Source: Cytophagaceae bacterium
GTDB lineage: Bacteria; Bacteroidota; Bacteroidia; Cytophagales; Spirosomataceae
Assembly (NCBI GenBank): GCA_027485075.1
Contig: JAIXRT010000172.1
Location: 1 to 13,799, forward strand
DNA length: 13,799 nucleotides
Direction of reading: 5' to 3'
Positions 1-7,156 of the stretch are shown here, one piece after another (positions within the stretch are counted from its first letter, which is position 1; every line of letters begins with the position of its first letter). A program made the translations under genes and the position numbers. A model generated the notes under the pieces. It saw only the letters and a list, made by a program, of their open reading frames with translations. It searched no databases and was not told the origin of the DNA.

Positions 1-494
1 AAAATAGGTTCATTTTCAGTGCATTATGCTTGTTGGCCTCCTTCATGGGCAACGCGCAAACCCAAAAAGGCTTAGGGACGTTTTACCACATCAGACATTG
101 GGGTGCACGTACGTATTCAGGCGAAAAATACCATCCATTTGTTTATTCTGCTGCTCACAAATCCTACCCGATGGGTTCATGGGTCGAAGTCACTTTGGTT
201 AAAACAGGTAAAAAAGTTTTTGTTCGTGTGAATGATCGAGGCCCATTTTTTCGCGGTGGTGTGATCGACGTTTCGAAATGCGCTGCGCAAGATTTAGGTT
301 TAGTCCCATTCGGTATTTCCAAAGTTGAAGTCAGACTTCTTTCCCCTGAAGAAATTACGGATTCATTGAAAGTTTCTTGGGCTCAACGCGATTCCATTGG
401 CCGAGCGGAACACCCAATCGCTCCCAAAAAGAAGAAGAAAAAGTCTTCGCAGAAAAAGAGCAAAAAGCGCAAAAAGAAAAAAGTGCGTCGCTAA
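1..494 (+). CDS. rlpA: RlpA-like septal ring lytic transglycosylase, 5' end cut by window
   Basis: Double-psi beta-barrel protein of the RlpA family, which cleaves peptidoglycan glycan strands in the periplasm. The frame is already open at base 3 and encodes a hydrophobic signal segment (NRFIFSALCLLASFMGNAQ), so the true start lies just left of the window. The internal TTG at 30 would cut the signal peptide and is rejected. Family motifs are in order: GLGTFY, a GARTYSGEKY block, SAAH (His codon at 156-158) and NDRGPFF (Asp codon at 234-236), then VIDVS and AAQDLGL. That His and Asp match residues reported as essential in Pseudomonas RlpA. No SPOR domain follows. Instead the last ~25 residues are mostly Lys and Arg (from about base 424). 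The gene converges on the PD40/OmpA gene, and the two stop codons overlap. Confidence 0.9.
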   Translation, partial: NRFIFSALCLLASFMGNAQTQKGLGTFYHIRHWGARTYSGEKYHPFVYSAAHKSYPMGSWVEVTLVKTGKKVFVRVNDRGPFFRGGVIDVSKCAAQDLGLVPFGISKVEVRLLSPEEITDSLKVSWAQRDSIGRAEHPIAPKKKKKKSSQKKSKKRKKKKVRR

Positions 495-1687
495 TTCGAA
501 CGTAGCCGTATTTCGATGCGGCGGTTCATTTGTCTGTTAAGCTTTTCTTTCGGAACCGTATTTCCCATTCCTTGCGTAAAGATGCGGTCGGCTGAAATCC
601 CCAATTTGATTAAATGCATTTTTACGGCTAACGCGCGTTTTTCAGATAAGATTTGATTACTAGATGCATTCCCAATGTCATCTGTATGTCCTTGAATATC
701 AATAGATTGTGATGGGTTTTCTTGTAGGTAGGTTGCTAATTTGGCTAAACAATCTGGAATGGGTTCCGTTAAATTCCAAGCATTATTTGCAAACTGAATC
801 GATTCGAAGCTCAGTGAATCAAATTGTATTCGTTTCACAGGAGGTTTCAGCCACACGTCTGGAGAAATCCAAACCCGCGCGATATCTAATTCGCGTTCAG
901 GTTCGGTCGATTTACGTGAAATGAAGTACGAATCGATTTCTGGTCCTTGAGAAATACCAGCATCATGGCTGGACGTGTTCAATAAGTGTAAAGCAGCTGG
1001 GTTCTCTCCGGCAATGATTGGAAATCGGGTTTGGTAATAGTCAAGCCCTCCTTTTCCACCCGATTTGCTACTCGAAAATAGGAACACAGATTTGTTCGCT
1101 AAAATATAGGGCCCTTGTTCATCTTCAGTTGAGTTAATCAGGTTACCTACATTTTTAGGTGTATTCCAGCGTCCTTGATCATCTTTTTCGCTAACCCAAA
1201 TATCTCGTTTTCCATATCCACCGAGCCGGTCCGATGCAAAGTAAAGTTGTTTTCCATCCGGACTAATATGTGGCTGGCCTTCCCACTCATGCGAATTAAT
1301 TAAGAAACCTAAATTCTTCGGCTTTGTCCATGAATCCCCAATCCGTTGGCTTTCATATAAATCACATCCCCCAAAGCTGTTTGGGTATTCGCAGGCAGAA
1401 AAATATAATGTTTTTCCATCCTTAGTCAGACTGGGTGTTCCTTCATTATTTTCTCGATTAATCGCTTCGATAGGTGCAGGTGCATCAAAATGCCGTCCAT
1501 TCCAATGCGCGACAAAAAGTTCCTCATCTGATTTAGCCGCTTTACGGATCGTCAGGTAGAGATTTTGGCTAGTTGCATTAAAATGTGGAAAGTATTGGGT
1601 ACGCTGTAAATTGAGTTCCGTAATAGGCGAGGGGAGGCTGTCCAGCGGCATGCAAAAAGCGACAAATGGGATGAGCCAGGCCAACAT
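491..1687 (-). CDS. PD40 beta-propeller / OmpA C-terminal domain envelope protein
   Basis: 398 residues. A short hydrophobic N-terminus (MLAWLIPFVAFCMPLD) looks like a weak signal peptide with no basic n-region. Residues ~25-240 hold four WD40-like (PD40) repeats, such as ISPDGKQLYFASDRLGG followed by DIWVSE, implying a small beta-propeller. Residues ~290-398 are an OmpA-type peptidoglycan-binding domain: GHTDDIG with D336, LSEKRA with R351, and NRRIEIRL. The D and R are 15 residues apart, as in E. coli OmpA. It probably tethers the outer membrane to the wall. The make-up recalls PorE of the type IX secretion system but lacks its TPR and carboxypeptidase-regulatory parts, so I do not call it PorE. 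It lies 3 nt after queE in the same frame (TAA GGT ATG), so the two are probably cotranscribed. Confidence 0.88.
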   Translation of the reverse strand: MLAWLIPFVAFCMPLDSLPSPITELNLQRTQYFPHFNATSQNLYLTIRKAAKSDEELFVAHWNGRHFDAPAPIEAINRENNEGTPSLTKDGKTLYFSACEYPNSFGGCDLYESQRIGDSWTKPKNLGFLINSHEWEGQPHISPDGKQLYFASDRLGGYGKRDIWVSEKDDQGRWNTPKNVGNLINSTEDEQGPYILANKSVFLFSSSKSGGKGGLDYYQTRFPIIAGENPAALHLLNTSSHDAGISQGPEIDSYFISRKSTEPERELDIARVWISPDVWLKPPVKRIQFDSLSFESIQFANNAWNLTEPIPDCLAKLATYLQENPSQSIDIQGHTDDIGNASSNQILSEKRALAVKMHLIKLGISADRIFTQGMGNTVPKEKLNRQMNRRIEIRLRSN

Positions 1688-1690
1688 ACC

Positions 1691-2338
1691 TTAGGGGATT
1701 TGTAGGAACTTATGGGTTTGAACTGAAATGCGCCAATGTGGATTTGATTTGACAAAATCGACAATCAATGGATTGATTGTTTCTTGTTTAGACCACTCCG
1801 GTTGTAAATACAAGGCTGATTCAGCTGGAATTTTAGCTGCCCAATCTGTTGCCCATGCCATATCCGATGGATGAAAAATCACCACTTTTAATTCATTCAC
1901 CTGGTTAAGAATGGCAGGATTAGGCTCCTTGAATTTTTTTGGTGAGAAACAAATCCAATCCCAGGTTCCTGTAACCTCTTCACAAACTCCTGAAGTTTCG
2001 ATGTTGGTCTGAAATCCTGCTTGCTTAAGCGCCTCCGTTAAGGGGCCTAAATCGTGCATTAACGGTTCCCCACCCGTGATGACGACGAGCCTGCCGGGAA
2101 ATTCCAATGCTTCATTGACTAATTCGCTTACTGATTTGCGGGGATGGGTGTCAACTGGCCAAGATTCTTTGACATCGCACCAGTGGCAACCGACATCACA
2201 GCCTCCCAAACGTATAAAATAGGCGGCATGTCCTTGATATTTTCCTTCACCTTGAATCGTGTAAAAAGATTCCATGACGGGATATTCAAAAACATCTGAT
2301 TTTGCGCCTGTTTTTATATCTTTGAGTTTGGATTGCAT
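1691..2338 (-). CDS. queE: 7-carboxy-7-deazaguanine synthase (radical SAM)
   Basis: 215 residues, normal for QueE. The enzyme converts 6-carboxytetrahydropterin to 7-carboxy-7-deazaguanine in the preQ0/queuosine pathway, in the cytoplasm. Visible motifs: substrate-side YTIQGEG (26-32); the radical-SAM cluster triad C47, C51, C54 in the canonical CX3CX2C spacing (GGCDVGCHWCD); the SAM-binding TGGEP (88-92); NIETSG; a FSPKK block; and the family C-terminus QTHKFLQIP. ATG at 2338 is the first start in the frame and gives a full-length protein. No other queuosine gene is in the window. It is the first gene of a minus-strand pair with the PD40/OmpA gene and is divergent from the small lipoprotein gene. 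I looked for a preQ1 riboswitch in the 98-bp spacer and saw none. Confidence 0.95.
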   Translation of the reverse strand: MQSKLKDIKTGAKSDVFEYPVMESFYTIQGEGKYQGHAAYFIRLGGCDVGCHWCDVKESWPVDTHPRKSVSELVNEALEFPGRLVVITGGEPLMHDLGPLTEALKQAGFQTNIETSGVCEEVTGTWDWICFSPKKFKEPNPAILNQVNELKVVIFHPSDMAWATDWAAKIPAESALYLQPEWSKQETINPLIVDFVKSNPHWRISVQTHKFLQIP

Positions 2339-2357
2339 ATTGACCTAAAATTCGCAG

Positions 2358-2389
2358 TAAAAATACGGGTTGATTTGTAATTTAACTAA
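2358..2389 (-). promoter_or_regulatory. weak candidate promoter for queE
   Basis: On the minus strand, TATTTTTA (2365 down to 2358) fits the Bacteroidota -7 box TAnnTTTG except for the last base. TTAG (2389-2386) lies 20 nt upstream as a poor -33 box. It would give a leader of roughly a dozen bases before the queE ATG. This is a match by eye in AT-rich DNA and could be chance. Confidence 0.25.
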
Positions 2390-2410
2390 TCAGGATTCGT
2401 TCTAGCTTTA
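2381..2410 (+). promoter_or_regulatory. weak candidate promoter for the lipoprotein-nadE-coaX-aguA run
   Basis: TTTA (2381-2384), an 18-nt spacer, then TAGCTTTA (2403-2410), a one-mismatch fit to TAnnTTTG. The site is about 26 nt before the ATG at 2437. TAGC-TTTA-GCTA here is also a small palindrome. The rest of the 98-bp divergent spacer (2339-2436) is AT-rich, with no terminator or RNA structure that I can see. Confidence 0.33.
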
Positions 2411-2436
2411 GCTAAGAATTCTTTTTATTCTTTTTC

Positions 2437-2733
2437 ATGTCAAAAGCATCACGTACACGTCCATTTTGGAATGTTCTAATTGTAGTCATTACGACTATGC
2501 TATTGGCGTCTTGTTGGTCCGCCCGTTGCCCCCGCGAAACATGTCGGGTGCGCGTAGAACACCGACATGGAGAAAGTTATTACCGACCACGTGAAGCCAT
2601 GTCATGGATGTGGACACCACGTTATAAACACGTTCGTGTAGGTGCAAACGGACAAAAAGAGGTTATTACAAGTAAACCTTGGTATAAATTAATCGGAAGA
2701 AAAAAGCCAGCTCCAGCTTCGAAGCCACGTTAA
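2437..2733 (+). CDS. small basic lipoprotein of unknown function
   Basis: 98 residues. After a basic n-region (SKASRTR) comes a hydrophobic helix (FWNVLIVVITTMLLASC) ending in a good lipobox, LASC, so C26 would be lipidated. The mature part is short and strongly basic, rich in Arg, Trp and Tyr. It has a CX4C pair close to the anchor (C31 and C36, CPRETC), a REAMSWMWTPRYKHVR block and a KPAPASKP tail. I do not recognise the family. The ATG at 2437 gives a complete signal peptide, and the upstream bases are T-rich with no Shine-Dalgarno. Its stop is one base before the nadE ATG (TAATATG), so the two are probably translationally coupled. The make-up suggests an envelope protein facing the periplasm, but nothing links it by sequence to NAD metabolism. 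Confidence 0.8.
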   Translation: MSKASRTRPFWNVLIVVITTMLLASCWSARCPRETCRVRVEHRHGESYYRPREAMSWMWTPRYKHVRVGANGQKEVITSKPWYKLIGRKKPAPASKPR

Positions 2734-2734
2734 T

Positions 2735-4657
2735 ATGTCGCAAGTCATCGTAGGAGCTGCCGTTTTAAATCAGACTCCGCTAGATTGGGAAGGAAACTAC
2801 CTTCGAATTAAGTCAGCCATCACCGAGGCAGAAGTCGCGGGTGTTCAGGTACTTTGTTTGCCTGAAATGTGCTTAACAGGTTATGGTTGTGAAGATCAGT
2901 TTTTAGCCCCATTTACAGAAACCAAAGCGATTGAATACCTACATAAATTAGCTTCTGAAACTACGTCCATCTTTGTATGGGTCGGTTTACCGATGCGCCA
3001 CGAAGGTCATTTATTCAATGTTGCCGCAGGAATAACTGCAGGGAAAGTAGTCGCTTTGATTCCTAAACGGCATTTAGCCGACGATGGTGTACATTATGAG
3101 CCACGCTGGTTTACCCCTTGGCCCTCAGGAAAACGCTCCCAGTGGCAAGGCATCCCTTTTGGAGATTACCGCGTCCGTATAGGTGCATGGACCATGGGAG
3201 TTGAAATTTGTCAGGATGCATGGGAAGGCGATAAACGACCTGCACATGCATTAGCAAAACGCGGTGTTTCACTAGTTGTTAATCCTACGGCCTCGCATTT
3301 TTCATTTGGGAAATCACAGGTTCGTCAAGCGTTAACGCGCGAAGGATCTCAAATTATTGAAGGGGTTTATGTCTTTGCTAATTTATTGGGCAATGAATCT
3401 GGTCGCGTGATTTTTGACGGTGATGCCTATGTGGCTGACCGGGGTAAAATCATCAGCCAAACTAATCGTTTTTCCATGAACGATCATGAACTGATTTATG
3501 CCTCTGTAGAATTAAAAACGGTCCATGACGCTGGTGATGATGTAATTTCATTGCATGCGATGGAAGAGGCTCAGGGTGTTAAGCAGACTTTTGTGGCGGC
3601 CAACTGGGAATCTTCGAACTATATAAAGGAAGAAGAATTTGCGCGTTCGGTGTCATTAGGTTTGTGGGATTATGTGCGCAAATCGCATTCGTATGGCTTT
3701 GTAATTTCACTTTCGGGTGGGGCAGATTCTTCAGCGATTGCTTCATTATGTTATCTAGCTGCTCAATTGGCCGAAAATCAGCTTGGTTGGGAAGGGATGA
3801 AAAAGCGTTTGGCATACATTCCTTGGATGGATTCGACGCCTAACGTTAAGGAATTTGTCAAACGATTCATTCGTACCTTATATCAAGGGACAGTCAATTC
3901 TTCTACCGAAACGCGTGCATCTGCTCGAACCTTAGCAGATTGTATCGGTTCCGATCATTCCGAAATACAGATAGATGGTTTGGTTGCGGAGTATCGCCAA
4001 CTGATCGAAGGGGCGATTGGTCGTTCATTGAGCTGGAAAACGGATGACATTACGTTGCAAAATGTACAAGCACGTGTTCGTGCCCCGAGCGCGTGGATGT
4101 TGGCCAATATCAACAACGCCCTCCTTTTAGCTACGTCCAATCGCTCGGAAGCGAGTGTGGGATACGCCACCATGGACGGCGACACCTCGGGTTCCATCTC
4201 ACCGATTGCCGGCATTGATAAGTCGTTCATTCGTGTTTGGTTGAAATGGATGCAAGAAACTGGTTTAGCAGACACTTGGAAGGTTTCTGGTTTATCGGGC
4301 GTAAATGCTTTGGAACCGAGTGCGGAATTGCGTCCATTGGATTCAAAACAAGTAGATGAGGAAGACTTGATGCCATATCCGATCTTGAATGCACTGGAAC
4401 GCTGGTCGTTTTATGAGCGATTGTCTCCTGCAGAATGTGTTTTAAAATTAAATCAAGTATATGGTGCGCAGTTTGATGCGACCAAATTAGATGAATTTGC
4501 CCATCGATTCTTTCGTTTATGGGCACGAAATCAATGGAAAAGGGAGCGTTATGCCCCAGGTTTCCATATAGATGATTACAGCCTTGATCCCAAATCGTGG
4601 TTGCGTTTCCCGATTTTATCGGCTGGACTTGAAAAAGACTTACCTGCATGCATTTAG
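2735..4657 (+). CDS. nadE: glutamine-dependent NAD+ synthetase
   Basis: 640 residues, the two-domain form. The N-terminal ~280 residues are a nitrilase-type glutaminase with a visible triad: E44 (LPEMCLTGYG), K111 (PKRHL) and C159 (EICQDAWEG). The C-terminal domain is the ATP-pyrophosphatase synthetase, with P-loop SGGADS at 327-332, then a QARVRA block, LLATSNRSE and GDTSGSISPIAGIDKS. It amidates nicotinic acid adenine dinucleotide to NAD+ using ammonia channelled from glutamine. All expected catalytic residues are present and the length is normal. The start follows the upstream lipoprotein stop by one base. The end overlaps coaX by 10 bp, so NAD and CoA synthesis genes are joined in one transcript. 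The minus-strand frames beneath it are shadows. Confidence 0.96.
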   Translation: MSQVIVGAAVLNQTPLDWEGNYLRIKSAITEAEVAGVQVLCLPEMCLTGYGCEDQFLAPFTETKAIEYLHKLASETTSIFVWVGLPMRHEGHLFNVAAGITAGKVVALIPKRHLADDGVHYEPRWFTPWPSGKRSQWQGIPFGDYRVRIGAWTMGVEICQDAWEGDKRPAHALAKRGVSLVVNPTASHFSFGKSQVRQALTREGSQIIEGVYVFANLLGNESGRVIFDGDAYVADRGKIISQTNRFSMNDHELIYASVELKTVHDAGDDVISLHAMEEAQGVKQTFVAANWESSNYIKEEEFARSVSLGLWDYVRKSHSYGFVISLSGGADSSAIASLCYLAAQLAENQLGWEGMKKRLAYIPWMDSTPNVKEFVKRFIRTLYQGTVNSSTETRASARTLADCIGSDHSEIQIDGLVAEYRQLIEGAIGRSLSWKTDDITLQNVQARVRAPSAWMLANINNALLLATSNRSEASVGYATMDGDTSGSISPIAGIDKSFIRVWLKWMQETGLADTWKVSGLSGVNALEPSAELRPLDSKQVDEEDLMPYPILNALERWSFYERLSPAECVLKLNQVYGAQFDATKLDEFAHRFFRLWARNQWKRERYAPGFHIDDYSLDPKSWLRFPILSAGLEKDLPACI

Positions 4658-5406
4658 TAGTTGACATTGGAAATACAGACATCGTCTGTGGATTCTACAC
4701 CGAAACGGAGTGGAGAGTGATTTTACGTACCCCAACACATCAGCCTTGGAGCGCGATTCGGATGGAGCATTGGATTCAAAAGGAGCTTACGGATAAAGGT
4801 TTTCCAGAGGTTAAGGTCGAATCGATTTTGATTAGTTCGGTGGTACCGTCAGTGCTAACTCAAATCCAAAAAGGATTAGAGCATTGGGTAAACTATCCCG
4901 TGAAAGTGATGGGACCTAAATTATATGCCACATTGCCTATCGAAGTAATTAGCCCGGATGAAATTGGGGCTGATTTAGTGGCGAATTCGGTTTATGCGCA
5001 CACAAATTATCGTTCAGATGTTTTAATCGTGGATTTTGGAACTGCTTTGACATTTACCTTAGTGGATTCACAGGGAAAAATGAAAGGGGTTTCGATTGCT
5101 CCAGGATTGAAAACAGCTGTTAAATCCTTGTTTTCGGAGACGGCGCAATTGCCTGAAGTTCCTTTAGAAATGCCTAATTCGGCCTTAGGTCATGACACCG
5201 TTTCTGCGATTCAATCTGGTATTTTATGGGGCTATGTGGGTATGGTTAAGGAAATGATTTCGCGGGTAAAAGAAGAACGGGGACCCGGAGTTAAGGTAAT
5301 AGCCACAGGTGGATTATCATCGATTTTAACTCCATTAGAGGCTTATTTCGACGAAGTAAATAAATTGATCACGTTAGAAGGTTTGCGCATCGTCGCACAG
5401 CAATAA
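4648..5406 (+). CDS. coaX: type III pantothenate kinase
   Basis: 252 residues, normal for CoaX. It phosphorylates pantothenate, the first step of CoA synthesis. ASKHA-fold motifs: phosphate-1 DIGNT (6-10), PDEIGAD (103-109), phosphate-2 DFGTALT (129-135), KGVSIAPGL, a GILWGYVG interface stretch, and IATGGLSS near the end. One oddity: the pantothenate motif usually written GxDR reads GADL here (L110), so the Arg is absent while the Asp is kept. The ATG at 4648 lies inside the end of nadE (10-bp overlap) and is needed for DIGNT. The next ATG downstream would lose it. The stop is one base before the aguA ATG (TAATATG). No other pantothenate kinase is visible in the window. Confidence 0.93.
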   Translation: MHLVVDIGNTDIVCGFYTETEWRVILRTPTHQPWSAIRMEHWIQKELTDKGFPEVKVESILISSVVPSVLTQIQKGLEHWVNYPVKVMGPKLYATLPIEVISPDEIGADLVANSVYAHTNYRSDVLIVDFGTALTFTLVDSQGKMKGVSIAPGLKTAVKSLFSETAQLPEVPLEMPNSALGHDTVSAIQSGILWGYVGMVKEMISRVKEERGPGVKVIATGGLSSILTPLEAYFDEVNKLITLEGLRIVAQQ

Positions 5407-5407
5407 T

Positions 5408-6460
5408 ATGTCTACACCGCGCGAAGAAGGATTTTTTTTTCCAGCTGAATGGCATCCGCATGTTGCTACGTGGATTACGTTCCCACATAATGATCATTCC
5501 TGGCAAGGGGACAAATTAGCTGCGATGTATCCGGAGTATTTTGCGCTCATTCGGACAATTTCACTAGGAGAATTAGTGAATATTCAAGTAAATGATTCGG
5601 CTGTAGCTGCATTTATACAAAGTCAATTGCCTGTTTATGGGATTGATCCTAAACAGATTCGTTTACATATTCGTCCCACGAACGATGCTTGGTGCCGCGA
5701 TCATGGACCCGCATTTTTGGTACATCAGTCAAGCGATGCACGCTTAATTGTCGATTGGGAATACAATGCCTGGGGTGGTAAATATCCTCCTTTTGGCGAT
5801 GATAATGCCTCTCCGAAAGCCATTGCGCAGTCTTTGGGCTTGCGTGCTGTGAGTCCTGGGATTGTGATGGAAGGTGGCTCAGTTGATTTTAATGGGGCAG
5901 GAACGGTATTGACTTCTCGGTCATGTTTACTGAATCCGAATCGCAATCCGCATTTGAGTCAAGCGGAAATTGAAGAATATCTTTGTGCGTATTATGGGGT
6001 CCAACAAGTCTTATGGGTTTCAGATGGCATTGTAGGGGATGACACGGATGGGCACATTGATGATACGGTTCGTTTTGTCAATTCGAATACGGTGATTGCC
6101 ATGGTGGAACCCCAGGTGGACGACGAAAACCATGCTGTTTTGGCTCAAAACCTAGCTGAATTGAAAGAGATGCGATTGTTGAATGGGGAACCGCTACATA
6201 TTATTGAAATTCCGATGCCGGATCCCGTGGTGATCGATGATTTTCGGGCGCCAGGTTCATATGCCAATTTCTACATTTGTAATGCAGGGGTGATTGTGCC
6301 TACGTTTGATTGTCCACAAGATGCGTTTGCCTTGGAGACATTGACACAATTATTTCCAGATCGTCCCGTTATAGGTCTTTCAGCTAAGCAAATTATTTGG
6401 GGGCAAGGAAGTTTTCATTGCCTAACCCAGCAGGAACCTCAAGCAAACGCATGCGTGTAA
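5408..6460 (+). CDS. aguA: agmatine deiminase
   Basis: 350 residues, usual size for the Porphyromonas-type peptidyl-arginine deiminase/agmatine deiminase family. It hydrolyses agmatine to N-carbamoylputrescine and ammonia, leading to putrescine. Motifs: GFFFPAEWHPH near the start, TNDAWCRDHGP (91-101), EGGSVD (155-160), NPNRNPHLS, GHIDD with H216 and D218, and the catalytic Cys C338 in GQGSFHCLTQQEP. No signal peptide, so a cytoplasmic metabolic enzyme is more likely than a secreted PPAD virulence factor. A run of nine T (5432-5440) encodes FFF at residues 9-11. An N-carbamoylputrescine amidohydrolase (aguB), the usual partner, is not in the window. The end overlaps the next lipoprotein gene by 10 bp. 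Confidence 0.93.
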   Translation: MSTPREEGFFFPAEWHPHVATWITFPHNDHSWQGDKLAAMYPEYFALIRTISLGELVNIQVNDSAVAAFIQSQLPVYGIDPKQIRLHIRPTNDAWCRDHGPAFLVHQSSDARLIVDWEYNAWGGKYPPFGDDNASPKAIAQSLGLRAVSPGIVMEGGSVDFNGAGTVLTSRSCLLNPNRNPHLSQAEIEEYLCAYYGVQQVLWVSDGIVGDDTDGHIDDTVRFVNSNTVIAMVEPQVDDENHAVLAQNLAELKEMRLLNGEPLHIIEIPMPDPVVIDDFRAPGSYANFYICNAGVIVPTFDCPQDAFALETLTQLFPDRPVIGLSAKQIIWGQGSFHCLTQQEPQANACV

Positions 6461-7155
6461 TTCTCGTACTTTTATCGGTGGCCATCGTTTGGTCTTGTGC
6501 CAAAACTTCGTCAACGGTACCTCGAGTAGTTGAGCAAAAGGTTTCGGTAACGCCGGCCAACAAAGATGTGCAGCTTCAAATGAAGACCATCACAGCGTAT
6601 GATTTGCAGGAAAATGTCACGTTACGGGATGAAATACTGGTGCAAGTTGCGGTAGTTCGTATTGTAGGCGATGCTGTTTATCCGGAAAGTTCTCGATTTG
6701 TATATGTAGGTTCTGTGGCGCAGGGCCAACAAATATCCTTGGATTCCATTCGGATAAAACCAGTTACGATTGCTGCGGGGGAGCGCGTGGGTGTGCAAGT
6801 TTATTTGTGGGAATTGGATGATTATGCGAAAGATCAAGCATTTATTCATCAATTAAATCAGGTGAGTGGTTTGGTTCAAATCCCGATGACCTTGATGGAG
6901 TGGAGCAGTTTCTCAAATCCATTGAGTTGGTTTATTTGGGGTGCTCGGCTTGGGTCTGTCGGGTTAGATTGGTGGGCCAAACGGGATGGAAAGGATTTAT
7001 TAGGGGTTTCGGAGGTTCAATGGGATTATGCGGATATGTCGAAAGGAAAATCAGTTCGCTTTAAGCGTGGCACTTGGAAAGGTGGTAAGAAGGGACTGGG
7101 GGCATATCAATATGGGTTTTCATATGAGATTCGTGTGAATGATTCACTCCGTTAG
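6451..7155 (+). CDS. putative lipoprotein of unknown function
   Basis: 234 residues from the ATG at 6451. An upstream in-frame TTG (6397) would add 18 polar residues ahead of the signal peptide and overlap aguA by 64 bp, so it is rejected. The N-terminus RVILVLLSVAIVWSC is a lipoprotein signal, with C16 as the likely lipidated residue, although Trp at -2 is unusual. The mature part looks beta-rich (EILVQVAVVRIV, SSRFVYVGSV, ERVGVQVYLWELDD). A central hydrophobic aromatic stretch follows (FSNPLSWFIWGARLGSVGLD), then DLLGVSEVQWDY and an aromatic end. The DLLG-type segment in a beta-sandwich context loosely recalls C2-like domains, but I cannot assign the family. It closes the run that starts at 2437. 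A 72-bp spacer with its own promoter separates it from the foldase genes. Confidence 0.75.
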   Translation: MRVILVLLSVAIVWSCAKTSSTVPRVVEQKVSVTPANKDVQLQMKTITAYDLQENVTLRDEILVQVAVVRIVGDAVYPESSRFVYVGSVAQGQQISLDSIRIKPVTIAAGERVGVQVYLWELDDYAKDQAFIHQLNQVSGLVQIPMTLMEWSSFSNPLSWFIWGARLGSVGLDWWAKRDGKDLLGVSEVQWDYADMSKGKSVRFKRGTWKGGKKGLGAYQYGFSYEIRVNDSLR

Positions 7156-7156
7156 C

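Noticed and set aside
30..32. TTG as the start of rlpA
   Set aside because: The open frame continues to the window edge and encodes the front half of a signal peptide, so the real start is outside the window.
491..1687. PorE of the type IX secretion system
   Set aside because: It has PD40 and OmpA parts but no TPR or carboxypeptidase-regulatory domain, and no other por/spr genes are nearby.
2339..2436. preQ1 riboswitch upstream of queE
   Set aside because: The spacer is short and AT-rich. I found no preQ1-like stem and loop, only weak promoter-like boxes.
4227..4682. 151-residue minus-strand open frame under the nadE/coaX junction
   Set aside because: It lies antisense to strongly conserved NadE and CoaX coding sequence, has no recognisable domain and is low-quality in composition. 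It is a shadow frame.
6397..6450. TTG start that would extend the second lipoprotein by 18 residues
   Set aside because: It places polar residues ahead of a clean lipoprotein signal and overlaps aguA by 64 bp. ATG 6451 fits better.
5408..6460. Secreted peptidyl-arginine deiminase (PPAD-like)
   Set aside because: It has no signal peptide or T9SS C-terminal domain. Length and the GQGSFHCLTQQEP motif fit agmatine deiminase.
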